A stretch of DNA of 64,000 nt from Pelagomonas calceolata (Eukaryota; Sar; Pelagophyceae; Pelagomonadales; Pelagomonadaceae). The notes below the pieces were generated by a model. The model was not told where the DNA came from, searched no databases, and was given only the letters and a program-made list of their open reading frames with translations. Positions 27,901-35,937 of the stretch are shown in pieces. The stretch's first letter is position 1; the number at the start of each line of letters is the position of its first letter. The position numbers and the translations under genes were made by a program. The stretch lies in assembly GCA_918797485.1 (NCBI GenBank), contig CAKKNE010000005.1, forward strand, positions 620,001 to 684,000. The letters are read 5' to 3'.

Positions 27901-28638
27901 TTAGGGTGCCGGCGGCGGCATCGGCGGCGGAGAACCTCCCGGAGGCGCCGCGGGCGGCGCATCCTCAACAGCCTCGACGACGGCCTTGTCAGCCGTGAAC
28001 TTGGCGACCTTGGCCGTCCTTCTCCGCCGCGGCCCGCTCGCGCGCTTGAGCGTGTCGTGCTTCATGATCCCGTCCTTCGGGGCCTCCTCCACGGGTTTCG
28101 CTGACGGCATCGGCGGCGGCGCGCGCGGCGCGCCCCCGAGGCCCGGCATGGGGATGCCGCCGCCCAGCTTCGCGAGGCGCGCGCGGATGCCTCCAGTAGT
28201 TTTAGGGGACGCCTCCGGCTTCTCGTCAGCCTTGGCGCTCATCTGCATACGCGCGAGGCGCTCCTGGATGGAGCCGCCGGGCGGCGTCTTCGGCGTCGTT
28301 TCCGTGGGCATCGGCGGCGGGCCGCCGCTGCCCGTGCGGCGGTGCGTCGGCATCGGCGGTGGGGGACCGCCGGAGCCGGTCCGCCGATGCGTCGGCATCG
28401 GTGGTGGGCCACCACTTCCAGTAGAGGACTGGCTGGATGTGCGGCGGTGCGTCGGCATGGGCGGCGGTGCCTTACTCGGCGATTTTGTGGGAGGCGGCGC
28501 GGGGGCGGCTAATTTAGCCATACGCGCGGCGATCGCGGAGGCTTTGCCGGACGACTTGGGCGTGTTCGCCGCGGCTTTCTCCTTCTTGGCGGCCTCCTCG
28601 CGGGCTTTCGCCTTGGCGATCATCTCGGCGACGCCCAT
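27901..28638 (-). CDS. Pro-rich repeat protein with candidate capping-protein motif
   Basis: A 245-aa single-exon protein. A Lys/Ala-rich helix (1-50) is followed by four copies of a 13-15-residue unit PPPMPTHRRTGSGG (about 58-110), an amphipathic SIQERLARMQMSA helix, a second IRARLAKLGGGIPMPGL segment and, near 200-220, MKHDTLKRASGPRRRRTA. That last stretch fits the capping-protein-interacting (CPI) motif LxHxTxxRPKxxxRRxP, found in CARMIL, CD2AP, FAM21 and yeast Aim21, except that RPK reads RAS. Together with Pro-rich profilin/SH3-type repeats this suggests an actin-regulating adaptor (inference). C-terminus PPPMPPPAP. Confidence 0.65.
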   Translation of the reverse strand: MGVAEMIAKAKAREEAAKKEKAAANTPKSSGKASAIAARMAKLAAPAPPPTKSPSKAPPPMPTHRRTSSQSSTGSGGPPPMPTHRRTGSGGPPPPMPTHRRTGSGGPPPMPTETTPKTPPGGSIQERLARMQMSAKADEKPEASPKTTGGIRARLAKLGGGIPMPGLGGAPRAPPPMPSAKPVEEAPKDGIMKHDTLKRASGPRRRRTAKVAKFTADKAVVEAVEDAPPAAPPGGSPPPMPPPAP

Positions 28639-28959
28639 CTTTGCACGCCGACGACGGCGCTCGGAGCACCCCTTGTTTTATGGGTATGTAGTGCGCGGCT
28701 TCGACGAAAGTGCGCGGCAGAGCTCTCGGCAGCACGGGGGGCGCCCAGGAGGACGCGTGCGGCCCGAGGCTGGCTATGGGCCCTTAAAAAAGCACTTGGC
28801 CCGCGTCTGGCTTTGACAGCTAGTGTGTCTCGATACGCTAGGTCCGAGGCCGCCTTCCATGCTCAAAGGCAGCCTTTGCGAGCCTCGCCGAACACCAGCA
28901 CTCGTCGCGGATCCCTTTGGCATCGTACCAAGCGTGCCACGCCGCCCGCGGCCTGTTAG
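28639..28959. promoter_or_regulatory. Divergent promoter region with CTAG motif
   Basis: 321 bases between the Pro-rich protein (minus) and the SSB-like gene (plus). It contains one CTAG-motif copy at 28820-28841. Confidence 0.5.
28820..28841 (+). promoter_or_regulatory. CTAG-motif copy
   Basis: Begins CTAGTGTGTCTCG and ends ATACGCTAG; 119 bases upstream of the ATG at 28960 and 182 upstream of the divergent start at 28638. Confidence 0.6.
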
Positions 28960-29472
28960 ATGCGCCACACACTCACCATGGCCCTCGCCGCCGTCGCCGC
29001 CCGCAGCAGCCGCGCCTTCATGCACGCGGCGCGGCGCGCCGCGAGGCCAGCGACGCGCCTGGCCTCGTCGAACTCCTTTGAATTGGAGGGCACGATCACG
29101 AAGATCGGCGACGTCCAGAAGTTCGACTCCGGCTTCGAGAAGATCGAGTTCGTCGTGACGACGGCGCAGGACCCGTACCCGCAGGATATTAAGTTCGAGC
29201 TGCTGAAGGAGAAGATCGAGCTGTTGGATGCGTATTCCGTCGATCAACGGGTTTTGGTCAGTTTCAACATCAGAGGGAATGAGTGGCAGGGGAGGCATTT
29301 TGTCAATTTACAAGCGTGGCGGCTCCAGTCCCTCTCGTCGCCAGCAACGGCGTCTCCATCTTCATCGTTCGGCGGCGCCTTCTCCTCATATAACGATGAC
29401 GCGCCGCCCATCCCGGACGAGCAGAATGCATCTGACGCGTCTCCGGAGAAGAAGGACGACCTGCCGTTCTAA
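28960..29472 (+). CDS. DUF3127-type OB-fold protein (SSB-like), organelle-targeted
   Basis: A 170-aa single exon. The N-terminus (MRHTLTMALAAVAARSSRAF plus Arg/Ala-rich sequence to about 38) looks like a mitochondrial presequence. The core is a DUF3127 OB-fold: FELEGTITKIGDVQKFDSGF, VVTTAQDPYPQDIKFELL, RVLVSFNIRGNEWQGRHF and VNLQAW. After a Ser-rich linker the protein ends KKDDLPF, the acidic Phe-terminated tip used by bacterial SSB to recruit repair proteins. A single-stranded DNA-binding role in an organelle is likely (inference). Its last codons, stop and 3' flank are duplicated at 30780-30820. Confidence 0.78.
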   Translation: MRHTLTMALAAVAARSSRAFMHAARRAARPATRLASSNSFELEGTITKIGDVQKFDSGFEKIEFVVTTAQDPYPQDIKFELLKEKIELLDAYSVDQRVLVSFNIRGNEWQGRHFVNLQAWRLQSLSSPATASPSSSFGGAFSSYNDDAPPIPDEQNASDASPEKKDDLPF

Positions 29473-29597
29473 GAGTGTTTGCCTTAGGCTAGGGCCTCGA
29501 CCACGGCCGCCGCACAGGCGTCCGCCGACTGGGGGTTCTGGGCTGTTATCAAATTGCCCGCCTTGCAGACGTGGGCCGTCCAGGGGTCGCCCTTCTT
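29461..29597. repeat. Segmental duplication, copy A
   Basis: Matches 30780-30916 (copy B) in direct orientation. The first 40 bases, covering the SSB-like gene's last codons (...LPF-stop) and the spacer, are identical; the next 97 or so, encoding the DJ-1 C-terminus on the minus strand, differ at about 16 positions, mostly third codon positions. Copy A supplies the C-terminus of the truncated kinase. Confidence 0.85.
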
Positions 29598-30410
29598 ATA
29601 GCGGAAGGCTGTGAAGTAGCGGACGATGTTCGGATGGTTCAGCATCGAGAGCCGTGCGGCTTCTTCCCGTAGCTTCTCTACAGGGACGCCCGCCTTCTTG
29701 ATCTTCATGAGCTTGACGGCGTACACGCGACCGTCGTCCTTGTTCTTCATCGTATGTGTCGAACCGAAGGAGCCTTCCCCTAACTGCGACGCCTCCTGGT
29801 CCGAGTCGTCCGAGTCGTAGGGGTCGTACACGTACTGGTCCTGGATCGCCGGCTCATTCATTTGCAGGGCATCAATCTTGGCCTTGAGCTCGTTGATACC
29901 GTCCGTAGTCTCGGCGTGAAACGACGCGGAGCGGTTCGCGGACGCCGCGGCCGAGGCGTCGGCGCGTTTCGCGGACGCCGCCGTCATTGCTATGCTCAGA
30001 TTCTGCGCGTACCCCTGGATATCTGCAGAGGCGCGACCGCGTGCGGCGGCGTCGTCGGTGCCCTCGACGGCGCGCTCGAGAGAGCCACGCAGGCCGTCCA
30101 GCGCGCCCTTCACCCCATCGTCCTCCACGACGGAGTTGGCTTCCAGGCTCCGCAGTGTGTTGCCGAGCGCGGCGAGCCGCTGGGAGAAAGCCAAGCGCTC
30201 CTTGCGCTCCGCGCCGGTGATCGCGTCCTCGGCCTTCTTCCAGGCGTCCTCGGCGAGCTGCTTGGCCGTGACATCGACGACCGTCCCCAGCACCTTGGAC
30301 CGCACCTTGTTCAGGAGGGAACAGCAATTTTGCGCGATGCTTTTCCCCGTGGCCGCGCGGACGGCGGAATTGACGGCGGTGGCCAAACCGACCGCCGCGG
30401 CCACCTCCAT
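29484..30410 (-). CDS. Chimeric protein: coiled-coil and kinase N-lobe fused to DJ-1 C-terminus
   Basis: A 308-aa ORF. Residues 1-200 are Ala-rich helical sequence with likely coiled coil. Residues about 205-265 are a protein-kinase N-lobe: LGEGSFGSTHTM glycine loop, YAVKLMK with the catalytic Lys, REEAARLSMLNHPNIVRYFTAF (alpha-C Glu to beta-4). It then switches at RYKKGDPWT into the last 36 residues of a DJ-1/PfpI protein (CKAGNLITAQNPQSADACAAAV), the same tail as the neighbouring DJ-1 gene. There is no HRD, DFG or C-lobe, so it cannot be an active kinase. It is either a fused degenerate gene or a new chimeric protein; the long N-terminal part has no stop. Confidence 0.7.
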   Translation of the reverse strand: MEVAAAVGLATAVNSAVRAATGKSIAQNCCSLLNKVRSKVLGTVVDVTAKQLAEDAWKKAEDAITGAERKERLAFSQRLAALGNTLRSLEANSVVEDDGVKGALDGLRGSLERAVEGTDDAAARGRASADIQGYAQNLSIAMTAASAKRADASAAASANRSASFHAETTDGINELKAKIDALQMNEPAIQDQYVYDPYDSDDSDQEASQLGEGSFGSTHTMKNKDDGRVYAVKLMKIKKAGVPVEKLREEAARLSMLNHPNIVRYFTAFRYKKGDPWTAHVCKAGNLITAQNPQSADACAAAVVEALA

Positions 30411-30801
30411 GTTGGTGCCCCGGGGGGGGAAGGGCAGCCCTTAATCTGCTGGTGCACTGCCCTTTTGCGCCCAAAACCGATCACAGTGTTGCATATTAGA
30501 CTGGTCGGGGTCTCCAAAGCGAATCACTGCGTGATCTTGCAGCGCTGGCAGACTGGCACGGAGACTTTTTTTGCCACAAGGTGTCGACGGCGCGCGAGTG
30601 GCTGCGTTACACTTTGTGCTGCTCCGCATTGTATCACTATGGCTGCCCCGCACCTCACGAGCTTGCTGCTAAGCGTCGCGAGCCGTCGGCCGAGGCCTCA
30701 GTAACGCCAAAACTTGATACAAGGTCCGCTCAAAACCCGTCACGATTCAAAAACGCTGGGGCAGCCCCAACAAAACACCTGCCGTTCTAAGAGTGTTTGC
30801 C
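30411..30801. other. Relic region: promoter-like module joined to an SSB gene tail
   Basis: 391 bases between the chimera and the DJ-1 gene. 30665-30778 is about 80-85% alike to 31935-32042, the stretch directly upstream of the ATG at 32043, including ACCCGTCACGATTCAAAAA and GGGGCAGCCCC. In place of an ATG it runs straight into CTGCCGTTCTAA, the end of the SSB-like ORF. This looks like a gene whose body has been deleted. Confidence 0.65.
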
Positions 30802-30916
30802 TTAGGCTAGGGCCTCGATGACCGCCGCGGCGCACGCGTCCGCGGACTGGGGGTTTTGGGCGGTGATGAGGTTGCCCGCCTTGCATACGTGCGACGTCCA
30901 GGGGTCGCCCTTCTTG
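30780..30916. repeat. Segmental duplication, copy B
   Basis: Partner of 29461-29597. Here the DJ-1-coding part belongs to the intact DJ-1 gene, while the SSB-like tail on the other strand has no body. The two copies are 1319 bases apart. Confidence 0.85.
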
Positions 30917-31734
30917 AAGACCGCGCCGAGCTTGGCGAACTCGTCCTCCATGAACACGGAATTGGCCTTGACCTGTGCGCAAATCAACCAGTGAGGCGCT
31001 GTATAAATTTTCGGCGCGTTCGTCCTGAATCGCCGCGTTGACCTCCACGCCATCGACGCGACGCCTGCTCGATGGCGTGGCGATGCCGGTTCCTCACCGC
31101 TCGACGGAGCCAGCACGGCCGCGTCATCGCCGAGAAATGACGTAGTGAAGAATTGTCGGGTGCACCCGACGCACTAGGCGGTGCCGCAAAATTTAATTCC
31201 TGCACTGGCCTTGACCCACTCCGTCGCGCCGGCTTGATCTTCTTCGATGTTGGTAAAGGCCGTGACCTCGAGGCCCTTCACGAGCGGCGCGCCCCCGACC
31301 GAGCACTCGAGCAGGCCCATGGGGCCGTGGCAATCAGCTGCTACAATCTTGCCCTTGGCAAACGCGGCTTCGACCAGGGCCTTCAGCTCCTTGGCAGCCC
31401 CTCCGACAAAATCGACGCAGCAGCCGTGGCCCCCGGCCAAGTAGACGCAGTCGAACGCGTCCGCCATGCTCGCTTCGACCTTCACGGAGTGCGTCAACGC
31501 GCCGACCGCTTTCTGGTCGTGCATGAACTTCTTCGCCTGGTCGCCGAAGTAGGGGTCGCCCATCGAGTTGGCGTCGATGGGGATGGCGCCGCCCGCGACG
31601 GACGCGACGGTCACCTCGAGGCCGGCCGCCTGGAAGGCGTAGTAGGGGTCGGCGAGCTCGCTCAACCACACGCCCGTCGGGCCGCCGCCCATGGACCCGG
31701 CGCTCGTGTTCACTATCACTACGGACTTCCCCAT
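30802..31734 (-). CDS. DJ-1/PfpI family protein (Hsp31-like)
   Basis: A 229-aa protein in two exons (31734-31216 and 30972-30802) split by a type-1 introner; 690 coding bases, in frame. Features of the Hsp31/glyoxalase III branch: N-terminal KSVVIVNTSAG, the PYYAFQAAGLEVTVAS segment, DCVYLAGGHGCCVDF, the nucleophile elbow VAADCHGPMGLLE with its Cys, and the C-terminal WTSHVCKAGNLITAQNPQSA block. Such proteins deglycate or hydrate methylglyoxal and act as stress chaperones. The junction reads EW-VKANSVFMEDEF. The last 36 codons and 3' flank are duplicated at 29484. Confidence 0.9.
30973..31207 (-). mobile_element. Type-1 introner element (antisense insertion, longest copy)
   Basis: 235 bp. 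Left end CTGTGCGCAAATCAA, right end eroded to AATTCCTGCACTG. An exact 8-bp duplication GCCTTGAC flanks it (30965-30972, 31208-31215). The core shares the CCACGCCATCGACGCG hairpin and GTTCCTCACCGCTCGACGGA with the other copies. On the minus strand the intron starts GTCAAGGC, in the target-site copy, and ends GCGCACAG. Confidence 0.9.
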
Positions 31735-32042
31735 GCTGCTGGGCTGGACCTGGGCGGGAACGCAACCAGTGAGTGACGAGGTCGCGTCCGTGGCGCGGGG
31801 CGCCTTGATCCTTGATTCCTACGCGCCGGCTGCGTACTGTTCTTGCTGCGTCGGCGTTTTGTGCGGCCTGAGTGGTGGCAGCCTGTCGGAAATTGGGCGC
31901 AGGGAGAGCGCGGGGCGAACCCCACGACGCCAGCCGCTGCCAAGCGTCGCGAACCGTCGGGCGGCGCCTCGATAACGCCAAAGCTGATGCAAAAAACCCG
32001 TCACGATTCAAAAAGCTGTGGGGCAGCCCCAAACAAAACACC

Positions 32043-32783
32043 ATGGTCCGCCGCGTCCAGACCCAAGCTAGGGACGGCAGCACGCCCACCAAAGTCGCGA
32101 CCTTCGACAAGAGGGACCCGCCGAACGCCATCAGCCAGGCGTCGCCGGACAAGGCAGGCAGCACTGCGCCAAAAGTACTGCGGGTGCACAAGAACGAGCC
32201 CGTCTACGAAGTAGATGACGCTAGAGCCAGTCGTGTGGCTGCGGAGGCTGATGGTCATGCTTTATATGCGAAACGACTCGCTGAGGATTTGTGCCCGGCG
32301 CAGCAGCGCTGTAGGTACTCCTTCTCCACCGATAAGGTAGTGACGTTCTGCACGTCGTGTCAGGACGGCGCCGCGCAGATCCGGTGTTTGGCCATCCGAG
32401 GCAAGATCGGCGTGGCTGCAAGCAAGGATTTCAGCAAGTGGAGACAATGCAGCATGTGCTCGAAGCCGTACGAGGGCATTGTCAGAATAGCTCTAGCTCG
32501 AGCCTGCTGGGCGACCTATGCGGACAGGGAGACGCACGACCCGTGCCGCGTCAATGCGTTGGCGCTGGCCGCGAATGAGATATTTGCCGCGGGGGAACCG
32601 GCCGAGGCGGAGCCGCTCCACGAGGCTCTGTTAGATGTGGTCTCGTCGGGGCCGTTCCCCGATTCTACTCTGGCAACTGCCATGGGCGCGCTGGCGGGGT
32701 GCTACGACGCGACCGGTCGTTCCGCGGAGGCGCGGTTGTTGCGGGAGGCCCTCGCTGCGAGGCAGGGGGCGGCGACGGGGTAG
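32043..32783 (+). CDS. Degenerate MYND/RING-variant/TPR family member
   Basis: A 246-aa single exon. It aligns with the middle of the two large family members at 34789 and 42077: the segment WRQCSMCSKPYEGIVRIALARACWATYADRET corresponds to their WFSCSMCKQEYHGVVRCALGWACWRTYVARPEV, and a TPR-like stretch follows (ALALAANEIFAAGEPAEAEPLHEALLDVV). The MYND finger is absent, and the first Cys pair of the RING-variant domain is reduced to FCTSC. It is probably a truncated paralogue with altered zinc binding. The ATG follows a GGGGCAGCCCC motif. The ORF could be read upstream to 31872, but that part lies in the duplicated promoter-like module. Confidence 0.65.
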   Translation: MVRRVQTQARDGSTPTKVATFDKRDPPNAISQASPDKAGSTAPKVLRVHKNEPVYEVDDARASRVAAEADGHALYAKRLAEDLCPAQQRCRYSFSTDKVVTFCTSCQDGAAQIRCLAIRGKIGVAASKDFSKWRQCSMCSKPYEGIVRIALARACWATYADRETHDPCRVNALALAANEIFAAGEPAEAEPLHEALLDVVSSGPFPDSTLATAMGALAGCYDATGRSAEARLLREALAARQGAATG

Positions 32784-33106
32784 TTTCTTTTCGGTCTAAG
32801 GTTATATCTCGAGTCTACTGGCGTCGTGGCCGTAGAGGTAGGTTCGCGCGGGCTGCCGCCGCGACTTACGAGCGCGAGCGGCGCGGCCGCAGTTGGGGTC
32901 AAGGGCACCGTTAAGACAGGCGATTCGAGACGTAAAGATAGGCCGAGTGGACGACTACGTTCCTAGACCTATCCCTCTGCCGTAGGACCTAGCGCAGAGA
33001 CACTAGCCTTAGTCAAAAGCAAATCTGCCGATCCGCCTCAGGTTGGCCGCTTCTCACGCTGTCTCGAAGGGTCGGGAGGCTGTCGATCGTTCGAGATTCC
33101 TCGAAA
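32784..33106. other. Intergenic region with CTAG motif
   Basis: 323 bases between two plus-strand genes. It contains a reverse CTAG-motif copy at 32989-33006. Nothing else is recognised. Confidence 0.45.
32989..33006 (-). promoter_or_regulatory. CTAG-motif copy, shortened, reverse
   Basis: Minus strand CTAGTGTCTCTGCGCTAG, four bases shorter than consensus. 101 bases upstream of the ATG at 33107. Confidence 0.5.
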
Positions 33107-34740
33107 ATGCGAGGGACGGTCGTGTGCTGCTTCCTGGCGCCGGCCGTGGCGCTGGTGAGCCCCTGGACTCCAAATGGCGCCGTCTGCCCCAGAAGGAGCT
33201 CCGCGCTGCGCGCGCTACCGGCCGGTTCGGCGCCCGCGTCATCGTCGGGACGCCTTCCAAAATTGCCGCGCAGCGACGGTCGCGTCGTCGCTTCGACGGA
33301 GCAGCGAATCGCGGACACGCGCCGCCCGCCGCCCGCCCTCGCAGCGAGATCACGTCCCATTTTCACACGCAGGCTCCGCCGCGAGCGCCGACGCGGCCCG
33401 CGCCGCCGCCCAGGAGGCCGGCAAGGCCCTGTCCGCCAATAGCGCCCAAGCCTCGAAGGCAGCGGCGGACGCGTTCTCCACATACTCAAAAACTTCCGCG
33501 GAGGGCCTGGCCGACGCCTCTAAATTAATCGGGAAGAACACGGGCGAGGCCATCAAGGCCTCGAGCAAGGCCATTGACTCCGTGACGGCGTCCGTCAAAG
33601 CCGCGGGGCCTACGCTAGACAAAACAGCTGCGGGCATCAGTAAAGGCGCCGACCAATTCGTAGCGTCGGCCTCGGACTTCGGCGGGCAGGTCCAGGGCGC
33701 TACTGGAGATTTAGCAGAGGCGCTCAAGGAATTCACCAGTAACTCAGCAGAGTTCTCCGATGGTGCTAGACTCGCGGCAGCAGACGCGGTCGACGCCCTA
33801 GGTACTGCTGGGAGTGCCGCGTCAGCAGCTTACTACGATGCGGTGGCTTCCGCCGCAGCAGCTGGAATAGGCGGAGCGGAGGCCGCGTCGGCCGGCGCTG
33901 TCTTGATCGCCGCAGCTGCCTTCGGGACGAAGGGCATCGACGCCGCCGCCGTCAAGTCCCTCGAACTCGACCGGGACACGGCGAAACAGGAGAGCGACAT
34001 GCTCAAGGTGAAGCTCAAGGAACTCGAGGAGAAGTTCTTCCTCGCCGACGCTCAATTTGAACAAACCATGGCCGCGACGCGGAAGGTGCTGACTCAGCGT
34101 ATGTTGAAGTTGATACTTCGCGTCGACGGCGTGCGAGAGCGCCGTCGAGCCCTCCACGCCATCGCCGCGGCGCGTTCCTCGCTTCGCGCCGCGCGAGGGC
34201 GGTCTCGCGACACCGTCGGTCCGCGCAGGAATTTGATACGACGCTGAAGGTGCGGTTGGACACCTTACGGGCCGAGTTGACGCGGGAGAAGGACGCGGCC
34301 ATCCTGTCGCTCAAACAGGCGCAGGATAGCCAGTTGGAGGAGCTCAAGGAGTACTATACGTCGCGATACGCGTCGAAGGTATCCGACTGTGCGGAAATCA
34401 AATTTACGGCGCGTTCGTCCTGATTTGCTGCGTCGAGCTCCACGCCATCGACGCGACGCCTGCTCGATGGCGTGGCGATGCCGGTTCCTCACCACTCGAC
34501 GGAACCAGCGCGGCCACGTCATCGCCGAGAGTGCACCCGACACACTGGTTGATATCCACACAGGTATCCGAGATGCAGAAGCTGATCGATGCGAAGGACG
34601 CGAAGATCGAGGAGCTCGAGGCGGCGCTGGGCGACCCGCTGTCGCTGTGGTGGAAGCGCGTCACGGGGCAAGAAAAGAAGAATCCCGTGCAGCAGAAACC
34701 GCCGCCGCCGGAGCCGCCGACGGATCTGTACTCCGCCTAG
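33107..34740 (+). CDS. Ala-rich coiled-coil protein, signal or plastid-targeted
   Basis: A 403-aa protein predicted as four exons: 33107-33278, 33373-34085, 34229-34378 and 34564-34740 (1212 coding bases, in frame). The start MRGTVVCCFLAPAVALVSPW is a signal peptide, possibly of a bipartite plastid presequence. The body is an Ala/Ser/Lys helix repeat region of about 11-mer type (ADAFSTYSKTSAEGLADASK), resembling LEA or apolipoprotein-like amphipathic helices, a small Gly/Ala hydrophobic patch, then a long coiled coil (RDTAKQESDMLKVKLKELEE). The last exon ends PPPPEPPTDLYSA. No known family. The first two introns are inferred from frame and splice sites; the third is an unambiguous introner. 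Confidence 0.65.
33279..33372 (+). other. Predicted first intron
   Basis: 94 bp, GTCGCGTCG to TTTTCACACGCAG. Needed to connect the signal-peptide frame to the coiled-coil frame. The acceptor is good; the donor was chosen only because it keeps the frame. Confidence 0.5.
34086..34228 (+). other. Predicted second intron
   Basis: 143 bp, GTGCTGACTC to GGTCCGCGCAG. The upstream ORF ends inside it and the next in-frame coding starts right after the AG. It contains CCACGCCATCGCCGCG, similar to the introner core word. GACGC(G/T)GAAGGTGC occurs near both ends, leaving a second possible junction. Confidence 0.6.
34387..34563 (+). mobile_element. Type-1 introner element (sense insertion)
   Basis: 177 bp, left end CTGTGCGGAAATCAAATTTA, right end GGTTGATATCCACACAG. 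Exact 8-bp duplication GTATCCGA at 34379-34386 and 34564-34571. The intron is 34379-34563: GT from the duplicated target, AG at the element end. Frame is restored as YASK-VSEMQ. Confidence 0.93.
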
Positions 34741-34788
34741 TTTTGCCGTCGTTTGAGGGGTTCTTAAGTTTGGTCAGTCGAATAGTAC

Positions 34789-35937
34789 TTACAGCGCGAG
34801 GCCCCCGAGGCGGGCCGGCGCCTCGCGGGCGGCGAGCGCGGCTCGCGAGTCTCGCAGGGATAGCTCAATGCTCTCTGTGAGCGGATGCGCGCCACCGAGC
34901 ACGCGCCGCGCGGTCTGTGTCGTCTCCTCGAGCGTTGTCACGCCCTCGCGAAGCTCGTCGAGCGTGGCGCTGGTGTTCTCGTAGAGCGCCCGCGCGTAAT
35001 GCCAACTCAACCTGAGCGTGGTTTCATAACCATTGTCGAGAGCGCGTTGCGCCACGGCCAACGTTTTGAGCAGCAGCGGCCTGGCTTGGTCGAAGCGCCG
35101 TAGACTGAGAAGGCAATGCGCGTAGTTGTTGGCTTCTAAAAGAGTGTCTTTGTGTTCTTCTCCAAGAAGTTTTAAAGTTCGAAAGTATACGTCTCGATAC
35201 ATCTCCAGGGCCTCTTCAAGCCGTCCAAGCTCTCCATACGAGCTCGCAAGATTGCTCTGCGTGGCGAGCATCTCGCGTTCTGATGCGCCAACGCGCCGAT
35301 TCATAGACAACTCGGCCTCTACCACAGTCAACGCCTCCTCGCGGTGGCCTGCCTCGGATAAACTGTTCCCAAGCACGCCAATCGCCAATTGCCGAGCCGT
35401 CTCCACCTCCGGCCGAGCCACATACGTCCGCCAGCACGCCCACCCGAGCGCACACCGCACGACACCATGGTACTCTTGCTTGCACATGCTACACGAGAAC
35501 CACCGCGCCCACCTCTCAGTCAGCACCTTTTGCCCCAAATTGTTTTCCTCGCCCTCCGCGACCAAAATCTTCGCCTCCTCCGTCAAGCACGACACGTGCG
35601 CGACCCCCGCCGTCCCGCGGCACGAACACCCGCGCACGAGGCCCTCCTTTGTTTTCCAGTGGAGGGCCTGCGTGCAGATGTAGCACGTCTGGCCCTTCGT
35701 GTCCTCGGCGCACGCCTCCGCCGCGACCGCTACGGCCGCCGTGTACTTCTTATTTGCGTTGTATTGCTCGGCACCGCCTGCTTTCTTAATCATTTTGCAG
35801 AGCTTGTCGTGGCCGCCCTCCTTCCAGTGGTGCTCCTGGCAGGCCCGACCGCAGTAGCGCGTCTTACAGCGGCTGCATTGCTTGGCACTGGTACTGGGCA
35901 GCTGTGCAGCGCATACGGGGCAATGCGTGAGGATCAT
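34789..35937 (-). CDS. MYND, RING-variant and TPR protein, member 1
   Basis: A 382-aa single exon from ATG 35937. MYND zinc finger at 6-47 (C6, C9, C21, C24, then YCGRACQEHHWKEGGH and C47). RING-CH/RING-variant at about 85-152 (C85, C88, C104, C106, H114, C117, C149, C152), the E3 ligase type seen in MARCH proteins. TPR/kinesin-light-chain-like repeats fill 170-340 (LATQSNLASSYGELGRLEEAL; EEHKDTLLEANNYAHCL). It is likely a cytosolic adaptor or ubiquitin ligase. Convergent with the coiled-coil gene, 48 bases away. It shares most motifs with 42077-43225. Confidence 0.85.
   Translation of the reverse strand: MILTHCPVCAAQLPSTSAKQCSRCKTRYCGRACQEHHWKEGGHDKLCKMIKKAGGAEQYNANKKYTAAVAVAAEACAEDTKGQTCYICTQALHWKTKEGLVRGCSCRGTAGVAHVSCLTEEAKILVAEGEENNLGQKVLTERWARWFSCSMCKQEYHGVVRCALGWACWRTYVARPEVETARQLAIGVLGNSLSEAGHREEALTVVEAELSMNRRVGASEREMLATQSNLASSYGELGRLEEALEMYRDVYFRTLKLLGEEHKDTLLEANNYAHCLLSLRRFDQARPLLLKTLAVAQRALDNGYETTLRLSWHYARALYENTSATLDELREGVTTLEETTQTARRVLGGAHPLTESIELSLRDSRAALAAREAPARLGGLAL

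Noticed and set aside
31872-32042. N-terminal extension of the gene at 32043
   Set aside because: It begins with GTG and lies in the module duplicated at 30665, which carries no coding gene there.
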